A stretch of 33,355 nt of DNA from Streptomyces sp. OfavH-34-F (GCF_022347745.1 NZ_JAKRGC010000033.1:1-33355); one strand, 5' to 3'; shown: positions 1 through 8,529, numbered from the stretch's first letter. Numbers and translations are program-made. Notes: generated by a model not told the origin, from the sequence alone.

Positions 1-115
1 CGGGCGGCCGGGCCGCGGCGGCGGGCAGCGCGGGCACCAGGGCCGCGCACAGGGCGGCCGCGACGACGGCGGTCGCCGTTCTGCGTGCGGGCACGCGCGG
101 GTACGGACGTTTCAC
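1..115 (-). CDS. Secreted protein, N-terminal signal peptide only (cut by window edge)
   Basis: Only the first 38 codons are visible. The GTG start at 115 follows an AGGAG ribosome site seven bases upstream. The peptide begins with a basic stretch (MKRPYPRVPARR), then an alanine-rich hydrophobic core of about 20 residues (TATAVVAAALCAALVPALPA) and an AAAA region that could be a signal peptidase I site. It therefore looks exported by Sec. It lies just downstream of the secreted alpha-amylase on the same strand, and in related Streptomyces a secreted pullulanase-type enzyme occupies this place. That identity is inference from context, because no catalytic residue is in view. Confidence 0.7.
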   Translation of the reverse strand, partial: MKRPYPRVPARRTATAVVAAALCAALVPALPAAAARPP

Positions 116-151
116 TCGGACTCTCCTCGCAGGGGTACGGGGGTGTGCGGG

Positions 152-185
152 GCCGGACGGGCCGCTGGGGGACGGCCCGTCCGGC
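152..185. terminator. Hairpin terminator after the alpha-amylase gene
   Basis: A perfect 12-base stem (GCCGGACGGGCC at 152-163, GGCCCGTCCGGC at 174-185) with a 10-base loop lies between the amylase stop and the next gene's start. It has no U-tract, as is common in Streptomyces. It would stop or reduce amylase readthrough into the downstream secreted protein gene. Confidence 0.65.
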
Positions 186-212
186 GGGTGGGTGGCTCGC
201 TGGGGGCGCGGG

Positions 213-1946
213 TCAGCCGCGCCAGACGTCCGAGGTCAGCGTGACCTTGCCGGAGGACGGCACCGTGGCCGTGCGGTTGGCGCCGCTCTCCCACGTGACG
301 TTGCCGTTGGCGTCCTTGCGGACGTACTTGTACTCGAAGGTGGTGCCGGCGGGGAGGCTGACGTCGAGCTTCCAGACCGGGTACGTCGCCGGGTCGAGCT
401 TCAGCGCGCCGGCGGGGTTCCAGTTGCCGAGGGCGGACTGGTTGCCGGTGACGTAGATGTTCTGGCCGAGCTGGGTGGTGGCGTTGACGCCGAAGGAGGC
501 GCCGGAGGTGCCGGTCCCGGTGCCGGGGTCCGTTCCGGGGTCGGTGCCGGGGTCGGTGGAGCCGCCGCCGCAGGTGCGGGCGCCGGTGTGCAGGGCCAGG
601 GCGGTGTTGGCGGCGAGGGTGGCGGTGAACTGGCCGGAGCCGTTGACCGTGACGCCCTTGCCGGACTGGATGTCGCAGTAGTCGCCGGCGGGCAGCGAGG
701 TCTGGAACGTCCGGGTCAGCGAGGAGCCCTCGTGGTTGATCGCGACGTACGCCTTGGAGCCGCGGCCGAACGCGATCTGGTCGCCGCCGTTGTCCCACCA
801 GTTGACGACGGCCTGACCGCGCGCGGTGTTGCGGAAGCCGACCATGGAGGAGATCTCGCGCCAGGCGTGCTGGCACTTCCAGCCGTCGGTGTAGCAGGCG
901 TTCACGGTGCCGCCGTTCGGCGGGCCGGCGTCCTTGTCGGACCACTCGTAGCCGGAGTGGACGTCGGGCGAGCCGTAGGGCCAGGCGAGCATGAACACGC
1001 TGGCGAGCGTGTAGTCGGCGCCGTCCTTGTAGTTCAGCGTCTCGCCGTTGCGCTCGGTGTCGTGGTTGTCGACGAACACCCCGGCCTTGGAGGAGGGCAT
1101 GAAGCCCCAGCCCTCGCCGAAGTTCTTCAGGTAGGCGAGGTTCTCGTTCTTGAAGACCTGCTTCAGGCTGCGGGCGTAGCGGAACTCCTGGACGTCGCCG
1201 TTGCCGGCGTACTCGTCGGGCGAGACGGCCTCGCCGGCGCCGTAGATCGCCTCCTGCTTCCAGTAGGCGTTCGGGTCGGTCAGCCGGGACTTGATGTTGG
1301 CCAGGTCGCCGGCGGGCATGTGCTTGGCCGCGTCGATGCGGAAGCCGTCGACGCCGAGCGAGAGCAGGTCGTTGAGGTAGCCGGCGATCTTGCCGCGTAC
1401 GTAGTCCTCGCCGGTGTCCAGGTCGGCGAGGCCGACCAGCTCGCAGTTCTGCACGTTGCCGCGGTTGCCGTAGTTGTCGATCTTCGACTGGCAGTCGTTC
1501 ATGTCGTTGACCGAGTACAGGCCGGGGTAGTTGTACTTGGTGTACGACGACCCGCCGGTGCCGGTGCCGGAGCCGGACGTCATGTGGTTGATGACCGAGT
1601 CCGCGACGACCTTCACCCCTGCGGCGTGGCAGGTGTCGATCATGCGGGCGAAGGCGGCGCGGTCGCCGAGCCGGCCGGCGATCTTGTAGCTGACCGGCTG
1701 GTACGAGGTCCACCACTCGCCGCCCTGGATGTGCTCCTGCGGGGGCGAGACCTGGACGAAGCCGTAGCCGGCCGGGCCGAGGGTGTCCGTGCACGCCTTG
1801 GCGACCGAGTCGAACTTCCACTCGAAGAGGACGGCGGTGACGTCCTTGGTGCCGGGGGCGGATGCCGAGGCCGTCGTGGTGGGGACCACGAGGGCGGCGG
1901 CTCCCGCGACGAGGGCGAGCGCGGCAGACAGGGGTCTGCTGGCCAT
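213..1946 (-). CDS. aml: Secreted alpha-amylase (GH13) with C-terminal starch-binding domain (CBM20)
   Basis: This 577-residue enzyme should cut internal alpha-1,4 bonds of starch outside the cell. Residues 1-30 form a signal peptide ending in an ASASA cleavage region. The GH13 conserved regions are visible: DSVINH at 116-121, GFRIDAAKH with nucleophile Asp205, QEAIYGAGE with acid/base Glu232, and FVDNHD with Asp296. A Gly/Thr/Pro linker with repeated DPGT units precedes a CBM20 domain in about the last 100 residues ([22 protein letters not shown], ending DVWRG), giving the usual layout of Streptomyces raw-starch amylases. The ATG at 1946 has an AGGAGGA site four bases upstream. The gene is alone behind its own promoter, which carries a GCAAG-type palindrome, so control by MalR or its paralogue is likely. 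Confidence 0.95.
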   Translation of the reverse strand: MASRPLSAALALVAGAAALVVPTTTASASAPGTKDVTAVLFEWKFDSVAKACTDTLGPAGYGFVQVSPPQEHIQGGEWWTSYQPVSYKIAGRLGDRAAFARMIDTCHAAGVKVVADSVINHMTSGSGTGTGGSSYTKYNYPGLYSVNDMNDCQSKIDNYGNRGNVQNCELVGLADLDTGEDYVRGKIAGYLNDLLSLGVDGFRIDAAKHMPAGDLANIKSRLTDPNAYWKQEAIYGAGEAVSPDEYAGNGDVQEFRYARSLKQVFKNENLAYLKNFGEGWGFMPSSKAGVFVDNHDTERNGETLNYKDGADYTLASVFMLAWPYGSPDVHSGYEWSDKDAGPPNGGTVNACYTDGWKCQHAWREISSMVGFRNTARGQAVVNWWDNGGDQIAFGRGSKAYVAINHEGSSLTRTFQTSLPAGDYCDIQSGKGVTVNGSGQFTATLAANTALALHTGARTCGGGSTDPGTDPGTDPGTGTGTSGASFGVNATTQLGQNIYVTGNQSALGNWNPAGALKLDPATYPVWKLDVSLPAGTTFEYKYVRKDANGNVTWESGANRTATVPSSGKVTLTSDVWRG

Positions 1947-2080
1947 GTTTTCCTCCTGCTGTGGGGGAAACTGCGGGTGACGGTTCGAAGGGGCCGGTCC
2001 GGCTCGGACCGGACGGCCCGGGACGACCCGGCACCCTCAGCCCCTGCGGCAACGCGCCGTGCCCTCAAGGCTCCTGAAGG

Positions 2081-2095
2081 TTCTTGCTGCAAGAA
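2081..2095. promoter_or_regulatory. Palindromic operator near the amylase transcription start
   Basis: TTCTTGC-T-GCAAGAA is a perfect seven-base inverted repeat around one base. It lies 12-26 bases downstream of the predicted transcription start of the amylase gene, a position where a LacI-family repressor would block transcription. TTGCAAG-like repeats in Streptomyces amylase promoters are known to mediate maltose control by MalR. Binding here is inferred. Confidence 0.6.
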
Positions 2096-2116
2096 TGCAA
2101 ACCTTGCCGCAGCGAG

Positions 2117-2145
2117 ACCGTACGAGCCCGACAGGTCCCGGTCAA
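2117..2145 (-). promoter_or_regulatory. Predicted amylase promoter (housekeeping sigma type)
   Basis: Read leftward, TTGACC (2140-2145) and TACGGT (2117-2122) are separated by exactly 17 bases. This is a good match to the vegetative Streptomyces consensus TTGAC(A/R)-17-TANNNT. The start would fall near 2108-2110, leaving a leader of about 160 bases before the amylase ATG. Confidence 0.65.
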
Positions 2146-2195
2146 CCCTTTGGACATGACCCGCTCACATCCGCGAAATACCGCAGATTTCTTCC

Positions 2196-2224
2196 TGCAA
2201 GGTCTTACGCAAGGTATTGCAACG
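2196..2224. promoter_or_regulatory. Tandem GCAAGGT repeats upstream of the amylase promoter
   Basis: GCAAGGT occurs at 2197-2203 and again at 2209-2215, followed by GCAA at 2219-2222, with a spacing of 12 and then 10 bases, about one helical turn. Similar GCAAGGT elements occur upstream of malE (8662-8668). They lie about 90-115 bases upstream of the predicted amylase start, so they may be a second, upstream regulator site. Confidence 0.45.
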
Positions 2225-2249
2225 CTGTTAAGTTTCTCCCGACTCCGGT

Positions 2250-2303
2250 CCGGCCGGCCGGGGGTTCCATGTCCCATGGACCCCACGCGCCCGGCCGGCC
2301 GGG
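2250..2303. terminator. Long imperfect hairpin between the lacI-type gene and the amylase
   Basis: CCGGCCGGCCGGGGG followed by TCCATG pairs with CATGGACCCC and, after a short ACGCG bulge, CCCGGCCGGCCGG. It lies downstream of the regulator gene and upstream of the amylase promoter, so it can act as a second barrier to readthrough from the mal operon into the amylase gene. Confidence 0.4.
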
Positions 2304-2460
2304 CCGGTCACAGAACAAGAGGGGCACCGGAGGTCACACTCCCCGCCGGCCCGACCGGGCCGACTTCCGGTGCTCCTCCTGTACGCATGTCCGGGCCCGG
2401 CCGTGCGGGGTACACGAGCAGGCCGGGCACGCGAGAGGGCGGGCCGGGTACGCGGGTACG

Positions 2461-2503
2461 CGTGAGGGCCGGGTCCCCCCTCCGGACCCGGCCCTCCTCA
2501 CGT
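2461..2503. terminator. Terminator at the end of the malEFG-aglA-lacI operon
   Basis: A perfect 13-base stem (GAGGGCCGGGTCC at 2464-2476, GGACCCGGCCCTC at 2484-2496) with a seven-base loop starts about 15 bases past the regulator's stop codon. Pairing extends outward through GTGAG/CTCAC with a one-base bulge. Confidence 0.7.
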
Positions 2504-2511
2504 GCGGCGCC

Positions 2512-3570
2512 TCACGCGCCGCGCAGTGCCGCCGTGGAGCCGCGTACGACCAGCTCGGGCTGGAAGACGTACTCGGTGCGCTGGACGGGACTGCCGCCTA
2601 TCTCCTCCAGGAGCGCTCCCACCGCGGCCGCCGCCATCGCCTGGACCGGCTGGCGCACGGTGGTCAGCGGCGGGTCGGTGAACGCGATGAGCTGCGAGTC
2701 GTCGAAGCCCACCACGGACACGTCGCGCGGCACGTCGAGCCCCCGGTCCCGGGCCGCGCGGACCACGCCCAGCGCCATCAGGTCGCTGCCGCAGACGATG
2801 CCGGTGCAGCCCCGGTCGAGCAGCGCGCCGGCCGCGACCTGGCCGCCCTCGACGCTGAACAGCGTGGAGCACACCAGGAGTTCGGCCTCCGCGCGGTCCA
2901 GGCCGAGCACCGAGACCGCGGCGTCCACGAAGGCGTCCCGCTTGCGGCGGGAGGGCACGTAGCGCTGCGGCCCTATGGCCAGGCCCACCCGGGCGTGGCC
3001 GAGTTCGGCGAGGTGGCTCACCGCCATCCGCACGGCGGCGGCGTCGTCCGGCGAGACGAACGGGGCGCTGATGCGCTCGTTGTAGCCGTTGATCAGGACG
3101 AACGGCACCCCGCGCTCGCTCAGCGCGGCGTAGCGCGCCGGGTCGGCGGAGGTGTCGGCGTGCAGCCCGGACAGGAAGACGATCCCGCCGACGCCGCGTT
3201 CGACGAGCTGCTCGACGAGTTCGTCCTCGGTGGCGCCGCCAGGCAGCTGGGTGCAGAGCACCGGCGTGTAGCCGTGCCCGGCGAGCACCTGTTCCACGGA
3301 CTGGGCGAACGCCGGGAAGATCGGGTTGGTCAACTCAGGAGTGACGAGTCCGATGAGCCCGGCGCTGCGCTGCCGCAGCCGGACCGGGCGTTCGTAGCCG
3401 AGGATGTCGAGCGCCGCGAGCACCCGCTGACGCGTGGTGTCCGCGACGCCCGGCTTGCCGTTGAGCACCCGGCTGACCGTGGCCTCGCTGACGGACGCCT
3501 GGCCGGCGATGTCCGACAGCCTGAGCGCACCGCCCGCGCCGGGGCCCCGCGGCAGGGGGACGGTCGTCAC
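2512..3570 (-). CDS. LacI-family transcriptional regulator, close paralogue of MalR
   Basis: A 352-residue LacI/GalR repressor. The DNA-binding helix-turn-helix is at about residues 17-44 (LRLSDIAGQASVSEATVSRVLNGKPGVA), followed by a hinge helix and a periplasmic-binding-protein-like sensor domain ending VVRGSTAALRGA. The GTG start at 3570 overlaps the aglA TGA as GTGA, so the gene should be translationally coupled to aglA. Longer in-frame starts lie inside aglA and are unlikely. It aligns with MalR (8924-9994) along its whole length, and SEATVSRVLNGKPGV is identical, so both probably bind the same operators. The sensor halves differ more, so the inducer may differ. The maltose or maltodextrin ligand is inferred from context. 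Confidence 0.9.
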   Translation of the reverse strand: MTTVPLPRGPGAGGALRLSDIAGQASVSEATVSRVLNGKPGVADTTRQRVLAALDILGYERPVRLRQRSAGLIGLVTPELTNPIFPAFAQSVEQVLAGHGYTPVLCTQLPGGATEDELVEQLVERGVGGIVFLSGLHADTSADPARYAALSERGVPFVLINGYNERISAPFVSPDDAAAVRMAVSHLAELGHARVGLAIGPQRYVPSRRKRDAFVDAAVSVLGLDRAEAELLVCSTLFSVEGGQVAAGALLDRGCTGIVCGSDLMALGVVRAARDRGLDVPRDVSVVGFDDSQLIAFTDPPLTTVRQPVQAMAAAAVGALLEEIGGSPVQRTEYVFQPELVVRGSTAALRGA

Positions 3571-5243
3571 ACCGTCCACCACACCGTGGTGTCGGCCGGC
3601 AGCTCGACCGTGTCGCCGTCGGTCTCGACCGGGGCGCTGGACAGCAGGACGGTGCCCGGTACGGGGATGCGGACCGGGGCGCCCGTGGTGTTGACGGTGC
3701 AGACGAAGCCGGGGCGGGCGAACGCCAGCAGCCCCTCGGGGGCGTCCAGCCAGCGCACGTCGGTGCCCGCGCCGAGGCCGGGGTGGGCCCGGCGGGCGGC
3801 GATCGCGGCCCGGTACAGCTCCAGGGTGGAGCCGGCCACGCCGGTCTGCGCCTCGACGCTCAGCTCGCCCCAGCCGGCCGGCTGCGGGAGCCAGCTGCCG
3901 CCCGTGCCGAAGCCGTAGCTGCTGCCCTCGCGGGTCCACGGGAGCGGGACGCGGCAGCCGTCGCGGTAGCCGTCCTGGCCCTCGGCGCGGAAGAACGACG
4001 GGTCCTGGCGGGCCTCGTCGGGCAGGTCGGTGACGTCGGGCAGGCCGAGCTCCTCGCCCTGGTAGACGTAGGCGGAGCCGGGCAGCGCCAGCATCAGCAG
4101 GGTGGCCGCGCGGGCCCGGCGCAGGCCCAGCTCGCGGTCGCCGGGGGTGCGGATCTGGGTGCCGAGGCCCGCCGGGTTGGCGAAGCGGGTGGCGTGCCGG
4201 GTGACGTCATGGTTGGAGAGCACCCAGGTGGTGGGGGCGCCGACCGGCCGCATCGCGTCGAGCGAGGTGTCGATGACCTCGCGGAGCGCGGCGGCGTCCC
4301 AGGCGGTGGCCAGGTACTGGAAGTTGAACGCCTGGTGCATCTCGTCGGGGCGCACGTAGTTGGCGGTGCGCTCGACGGTGGGCGTCCAGGCTTCGGCGAC
4401 GGCGATCCGGTCCCCGGGGTACTCGTCGAGGATGGTGCGCCAGTTGCGGTAGATCTCGTGCACGCCGTCCTGGTCGAAGAACGGCATGACGTCGTTGCCG
4501 AGGAGCTTGAGCTGGTCGTGGGTGCCGAGGTCGGGCAGGCCGGCCGCCTTCACCAGGCCGTGCGCGACGTCCACCCGGAAGCCGTCGACGCCCATGTCGA
4601 GCCAGAAGCGCAGGATCGAGCGGAACTCGTCGGCGACGGCCGGGTGCTCCCAGTTGAAGTCGGGCTGCTCGGGCGCGAAGAGGTGGAGGTACCACTCGCC
4701 GGGGGTGCCGTCCGGGTTGGTGGTCCGGGTCCAGGCGGGGCCGCCGAAGATGGACTCCCAGTCGTTGGGCGGGAGTTCGCCGGCGTCGCCCTTGCCCGGG
4801 CGGAAGTGGTAGCGGTCGCGCAGGGCGGAGCCGGGGCCCTCGGCGAGCGCGCGCTTGAACCACTCGTGCTGGTCGGAGGAGTGGTTGGGCACCAGGTCGA
4901 CGATGATCCGCAGGCCGAGGTCGTGGGCGTCGCGGATCAGCGCGTCGGCGTCCAGCAGGCTGCCGAACATCGGGTCGATGGCCCGGTAGTCGGCGACGTC
5001 GTAACCGGCGTCGGCCTGCGGGGACGCGTAGAACGGGCTGAGCCAGACCGCGTCGACGCCCAGCTCCTTGAGGTACGGGAGTCTGCCGCGTACGCCGGCG
5101 AGGTCGCCCATCCCGTCACCGTTGCCGTCGGCGAAGCTGCGCGGATAGACCTGGTAGATCACCGCGTCCTGCCACCAGCCGGTGGGGTGGCCCGCGGCGG
5201 CGTCGGACGTGCCGGTGGAGGGGGCAGCGAGGTGCTGGGTCAT
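3567..5243 (-). CDS. aglA: Alpha-glucosidase (GH13), cytoplasmic maltodextrin hydrolase
   Basis: A 558-residue enzyme that should release glucose from maltose and short maltodextrins inside the cell. There is no signal peptide, and the chain begins near the family start (WWQDAVIYQVYPRSFADGNGDG at about 23-44). GH13 regions are clear: DLVPNH at 116-121, GFRVDVAHG with nucleophile Asp225, AVAEAW with acid/base Glu284, and LSNHD with Asp346. The ATG at 5243 has AGGGA five bases upstream; the longer reading to 5444 runs back into malG. The gene follows malG by 86 bases and overlaps the downstream regulator by four, placing it in the malEFG operon. That fits import followed by hydrolysis. Trehalose or sucrose as alternative substrates cannot be excluded from sequence. 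Confidence 0.92.
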   Translation of the reverse strand: MTQHLAAPSTGTSDAAAGHPTGWWQDAVIYQVYPRSFADGNGDGMGDLAGVRGRLPYLKELGVDAVWLSPFYASPQADAGYDVADYRAIDPMFGSLLDADALIRDAHDLGLRIIVDLVPNHSSDQHEWFKRALAEGPGSALRDRYHFRPGKGDAGELPPNDWESIFGGPAWTRTTNPDGTPGEWYLHLFAPEQPDFNWEHPAVADEFRSILRFWLDMGVDGFRVDVAHGLVKAAGLPDLGTHDQLKLLGNDVMPFFDQDGVHEIYRNWRTILDEYPGDRIAVAEAWTPTVERTANYVRPDEMHQAFNFQYLATAWDAAALREVIDTSLDAMRPVGAPTTWVLSNHDVTRHATRFANPAGLGTQIRTPGDRELGLRRARAATLLMLALPGSAYVYQGEELGLPDVTDLPDEARQDPSFFRAEGQDGYRDGCRVPLPWTREGSSYGFGTGGSWLPQPAGWGELSVEAQTGVAGSTLELYRAAIAARRAHPGLGAGTDVRWLDAPEGLLAFARPGFVCTVNTTGAPVRIPVPGTVLLSSAPVETDGDTVELPADTTVWWTV

Positions 5244-5270
5244 GTCGTCCCTGGGGTGTCTGGGTGGGGA

Positions 5271-5305
5271 GTGGCGCCGGGACCGGGTCGGGATGCCGGC
5301 GCCAC
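5271..5305. repeat. Perfect inverted repeat between malG and aglA
   Basis: GTGGCGCCGG (5271-5280) and CCGGCGCCAC (5296-5305) form a 10-base stem with a 15-base loop in the only sizeable gap of the mal operon. It could protect the malEFG part of the message or lower aglA-regulator expression relative to the transporter. No U-tract follows, so partial termination or RNA stability are both possible. Confidence 0.5.
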
Positions 5306-5329
5306 GTGACGGGTGCGTGCGGGTCGTGC

Positions 5330-6217
5330 TCAGCCCTTGACGGCTCCGGCGGACATGCCGGTGACGAGGTGCTTCTGCGCGAACAGGAACACCAGGGCCG
5401 CGGGGATCGCGATCAGTACGGACGCGGCGGTCATCGGGCCCCACTGGGCGCCGTACCGGTTGACGAACGTCTGGAGACCGCCCGCGAGGGTGAGGTTGTC
5501 CTCGCCGACCAGGAAGGCGGAGGCGTACGCGACCTCGCCCCAGGCCGTGATGAAGGAGTAGAACGCGGTGACGGCGATGCCGGGCTTGGCCAGCGGCAGG
5601 ATGAGCCGCCAGAACGTGCCGAACGGGGTGAGGCCGTCCACCTGTCCGGACTCGTCGATCTCACGCGGGATGGTGTCGAAGAAGCCTTTCATCATCCAGG
5701 CGCAGAACGGCACCGAGATGGTGAGGTAGGTGATGACCAGGCCGGACGGCTTGTTGAGCAGTCCCATGCTCGCCATGATGTTGTAGATCGGCACGATGAG
5801 GACGGCGACCGGGAACATCTGGGTGATCAGCAGCGTCCACATCAGCCCGCGCTTGCCGGGGAACCGGAAGCGGCTGACGGCGTAGCCGGTGGAGGCCGAG
5901 ATGATCACGCCGGCCAGGGTGGTGAGGCCCGCGACGATCAGCGAGTTGCCGAACCAGGTCAGGAACTTCGTGTTCTCGATGAGGTTCGTGTAGTTCTCGA
6001 ACGTCGTGTCCTTGAAGAAGTCCGTCGTGGTGGCGTACTCGGCGGGCTTCAGCGAGGTGAGCAGGACCCACAGCACGGGGAAGACGGCGATCACCGACAT
6101 GACGATCAGCGTCAGGTGCAGTGCCGTGGAGGCCAGCGGCGAACGCTCGCCGCGCAGCCGGACCTTGCTGGGGCGGGGCGCGGAGTGCCGCGCGGTGGAG
6201 GTCGGTGCGGTGGTCAC
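5330..6217 (-). CDS. malG: Maltose/maltodextrin ABC importer permease MalG
   Basis: A 295-residue inner-membrane subunit of the maltodextrin importer. The first helix is at about 31-53, with about six helices in all. The EAA-type loop that contacts the ATPase is at about 186-213 (EIDESGQVDGLTPF then LILPLAKPG), diagnostic of binding-protein-dependent permeases. The start is GTG at 6217, overlapping the malF TGA as GTGA; longer frames run into malF. Its length suits the MalG class. The order malE-malF-malG is the usual one. Partners are MalF and MalE, with an ATPase encoded outside the window. Confidence 0.95.
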   Translation of the reverse strand: MTTAPTSTARHSAPRPSKVRLRGERSPLASTALHLTLIVMSVIAVFPVLWVLLTSLKPAEYATTTDFFKDTTFENYTNLIENTKFLTWFGNSLIVAGLTTLAGVIISASTGYAVSRFRFPGKRGLMWTLLITQMFPVAVLIVPIYNIMASMGLLNKPSGLVITYLTISVPFCAWMMKGFFDTIPREIDESGQVDGLTPFGTFWRLILPLAKPGIAVTAFYSFITAWGEVAYASAFLVGEDNLTLAGGLQTFVNRYGAQWGPMTAASVLIAIPAALVFLFAQKHLVTGMSAGAVKG

Positions 6218-7230
6218 CAGTCGTCTCCCTGCGTGCGGAGGACTCGCCGGTAGATCGCGGCGAAGACCATCAGAAGAACGAGGATCAGCACGCCCCAGGT
6301 GGAGGACTGGGCGAAGTCGCGCGGGCTGATCTCGAAGGAGAACTTGTACGCCTGGGTGACCAGGATCTGGGTGGCTTCGCCGGGTCCGCCGCCGGTGAGC
6401 AGGAAGATCACCGGGAACATGTTGAAGGTCCAGATGGTGGAGAGCAGAACCACGGTCGTGGAGACCGGGCGCAGTCCCGGCATGGTGACGTGACGGAAGC
6501 GCTGCCACGCGCTGGCGCCGTCCATCTCAGCGGCCTCGTACTGCTCGCTGGGGATGGACTGGAGGCCGCCGAGGAGGGCGACCATCATGAACGGCACACC
6601 GAGCCAGACGTTGACGATGATGACGGAGACCTTGGCCAGGGTGGGGTCACCGAGCCAGTCGATGCCGTCGATGCCGCCCCCGGAGAGGATCTTGTTGAGC
6701 AGCCCGCGGTCCTCGTTGTAGAGGAAGCGCCAGGCGAAGACGGAGACGAAGCCGGGAATGGCCCAGGGAAGGATCAGCGCCATCCGGTAGAAGGACCGGC
6801 CGGCGATCCTCCGGTTGAGGATGTTGGCGAGTGCCAGCCCCAGCGCGAAGGTGATGGCCACGCAGGAGACCGTCCACACCAGGGTCCACCAGAGCGTGCC
6901 GAGGAACTGCCCGCCGGTGAGCGCTTCGGTGTAGTTGTCCAGGCCCACGAACTTGTACGTGGCGGGCATGTGGTTGACACCGATGGACCGGGCCACGTTG
7001 CGCTCGTTGGCGTCGGTCAGCGACAGGTAGATGCCGCGGACCAGCGGGTAACCGATGATCACACCGATGACGATGATCACCGGGGCCACCATCGCCCAGG
7101 CGTACCAGTGCGTCGACAGCGCCCGCCGGAGCCGTCCCGGCGGCGGGGGGTTACCAGTACCGCGGCTCCGGCCGCGGGCGCTCTCGTCGCCCGCGGCCTT
7201 CACCACCGACTGGCTGGTGTGGACAGCCAT
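6214..7230 (-). CDS. malF: Maltose/maltodextrin ABC importer permease MalF
   Basis: A 338-residue permease with a basic, Pro/Gly-rich cytoplasmic tail of about 40 residues, then a first helix (WAMVAPVIIVIGVIIGYPL) and about six membrane segments in all. The EAA loop is near residues 228-255 (EQYEAAEMDGAS, then MPGLRPV). It is much shorter than the enterobacterial MalF because it lacks the large periplasmic P2 loop, which is normal for Gram-positive members. The ATG at 7230 lies 21 bases after the malE stop, with an AGGAAGG site upstream. It forms the channel with MalG. Confidence 0.94.
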   Translation of the reverse strand: MAVHTSQSVVKAAGDESARGRSRGTGNPPPPGRLRRALSTHWYAWAMVAPVIIVIGVIIGYPLVRGIYLSLTDANERNVARSIGVNHMPATYKFVGLDNYTEALTGGQFLGTLWWTLVWTVSCVAITFALGLALANILNRRIAGRSFYRMALILPWAIPGFVSVFAWRFLYNEDRGLLNKILSGGGIDGIDWLGDPTLAKVSVIIVNVWLGVPFMMVALLGGLQSIPSEQYEAAEMDGASAWQRFRHVTMPGLRPVSTTVVLLSTIWTFNMFPVIFLLTGGGPGEATQILVTQAYKFSFEISPRDFAQSSTWGVLILVLLMVFAAIYRRVLRTQGDDW

Positions 7231-7251
7231 CAGCCGGCCTGCCTTCCTGAG

Positions 7252-8529
7252 TTACTTCCAGCCCTTGAGGAGCTTGCGGTAGGAGTCGCCGGTCGCCTTG
7301 ACCGCCTTCTCCGGAGTCGTCTGACCGGTGAGGACCTTGGTGTACTCGGTCACCAGCGGCGCGAAGAGGCTGCCGGTCTCCGGAATCCAGGGGCGCTCGA
7401 CGGCGCTCTCGACGACCGGCTTGAAGAAGCCGACGATCTCGTTGTCGACGACCGACTCCTCGGCGTAGGCGGAGGTGCGGGTCGGCAGGAGGTTGAGCTC
7501 CTTGGTGACCTGGGCCTGCGTCTTGACGGAGGTCATGTAGTCGACGAAGGCGTAGGAGGCGTCCAGGTTCTTGGACCCGGCGTAGACGGCCAGGTTGTGA
7601 CCGCCCTGCGGGGCGCCCTGGGCGGCGGAGCCGGCCGGGACCGGGGCGACGCCCAGGTTGGCCTTGTCCTTGAACTCCTTGCCGGTGTAGGTGTCGGCGA
7701 CGGCCCACGGGCCGTTGATCATCATCGCGACGTCGCCGTTCTTGAACGACGCCTGCATGTTCTCCCAGCCGTCCGTGGCGTCCGTCTTGGCGGCACCCGA
7801 GTCGACCAGGTCCTTGACGACCTTCATCGCCTTGACGCCGGCCGCGTCGTCGATGGTGACGGCCTTGTCGGCGGCGTTGACCATGTCGCCGCCCTCGCCG
7901 TACAGGAAGGACAGGAACCAGTACGCGTCGTCGCCGCGCAGGTAGAAGCCGGTCTTACCCGTCTTCTCCTTGATCTTCTTGGAGACGGTCTTCAGCTCGT
8001 CGACGGTGGTGGGCACCTTGACGCCGGCCTCCTTGAACATCTTCTTGTTGTAGAAGATGCCCATGGAGTCGATCACCTGCGGCACCGCGTACGTCTTGCC
8101 GTTGTACTTGGTGGACGCGGCGGCCTGCTTCAGGAAGTCGTCCTGCTTCTGCAGGGCGGGGGTGCCGTCCAGCGGGGCCAGGTAACCGAGGTCCGCGAAC
8201 TCGGGGGTCCACGCCACCTCGGAGCGGATCACGTCGGGGGCGCCGGAGCCCGCCTGCGCCGCGTTCTTGAACTTGTTCTGCGCGTCACCGAAGGGCACGT
8301 TGACGTACTTGACGTCGACCTTCGGGTGCAGCTTCTCGAAGCCCTCGGCGATCTTCTTGAAGACCTTGTCCTCGCTGCCCGCCGTGGAGGTGTCCCACCA
8401 CGTCACGGTGCCGGAGAGCTCGCCCGAGCTCTTGGAACCGCTGTCGGACTTCTCGTCATCACTGCCGCAGGCGGTCGCCGCGAGCGCCAGGGCCGCGACC
8501 AGGGCGGTGGCCGTTATGCCACGTCGCAT
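7252..8529 (-). CDS. malE: Maltose/maltodextrin-binding lipoprotein MalE
   Basis: A 425-residue extracellular solute-binding protein, first gene of the import operon. The N-terminus is a lipoprotein signal (MRRGITATALVAALALAATAC) with the acylated Cys at 21, followed by a charged flexible linker (GSDDEKSDSG). The mature part starts GTVTWWDTSTAGSEDKVFKKI and carries the family-1 binding-protein features, including a conserved NGPWA segment and the C-terminal KGWK. The ATG at 8529 has AAGGAG six bases upstream. It captures maltodextrins made by the secreted amylase and passes them to MalFG. Upstream lie GCAAG-type repeats and the divergent malR. Confidence 0.95.
   Translation of the reverse strand: MRRGITATALVAALALAATACGSDDEKSDSGSKSSGELSGTVTWWDTSTAGSEDKVFKKIAEGFEKLHPKVDVKYVNVPFGDAQNKFKNAAQAGSGAPDVIRSEVAWTPEFADLGYLAPLDGTPALQKQDDFLKQAAASTKYNGKTYAVPQVIDSMGIFYNKKMFKEAGVKVPTTVDELKTVSKKIKEKTGKTGFYLRGDDAYWFLSFLYGEGGDMVNAADKAVTIDDAAGVKAMKVVKDLVDSGAAKTDATDGWENMQASFKNGDVAMMINGPWAVADTYTGKEFKDKANLGVAPVPAGSAAQGAPQGGHNLAVYAGSKNLDASYAFVDYMTSVKTQAQVTKELNLLPTRTSAYAEESVVDNEIVGFFKPVVESAVERPWIPETGSLFAPLVTEYTKVLTGQTTPEKAVKATGDSYRKLLKGWK

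Noticed and set aside
510..560. Short tandem repeat as a genomic repeat element
   Set aside because: It encodes the DPGT repeats of the amylase's linker, a normal feature of secreted multidomain hydrolases.
192..2159. 655-residue open frame on the + strand opposite the amylase
   Set aside because: It mirrors the amylase gene in a high-GC frame, is Gly/Val/Ala-rich without domain character, and the minus-strand frame has a signal peptide, catalytic motifs and a ribosome site.
2250..2303. Possible transposon end or phage attachment site from the CCGGCCGGCCGG repeats
   Set aside because: No transposase, integrase or target duplication is nearby; the arms fold as a hairpin in a terminator position.
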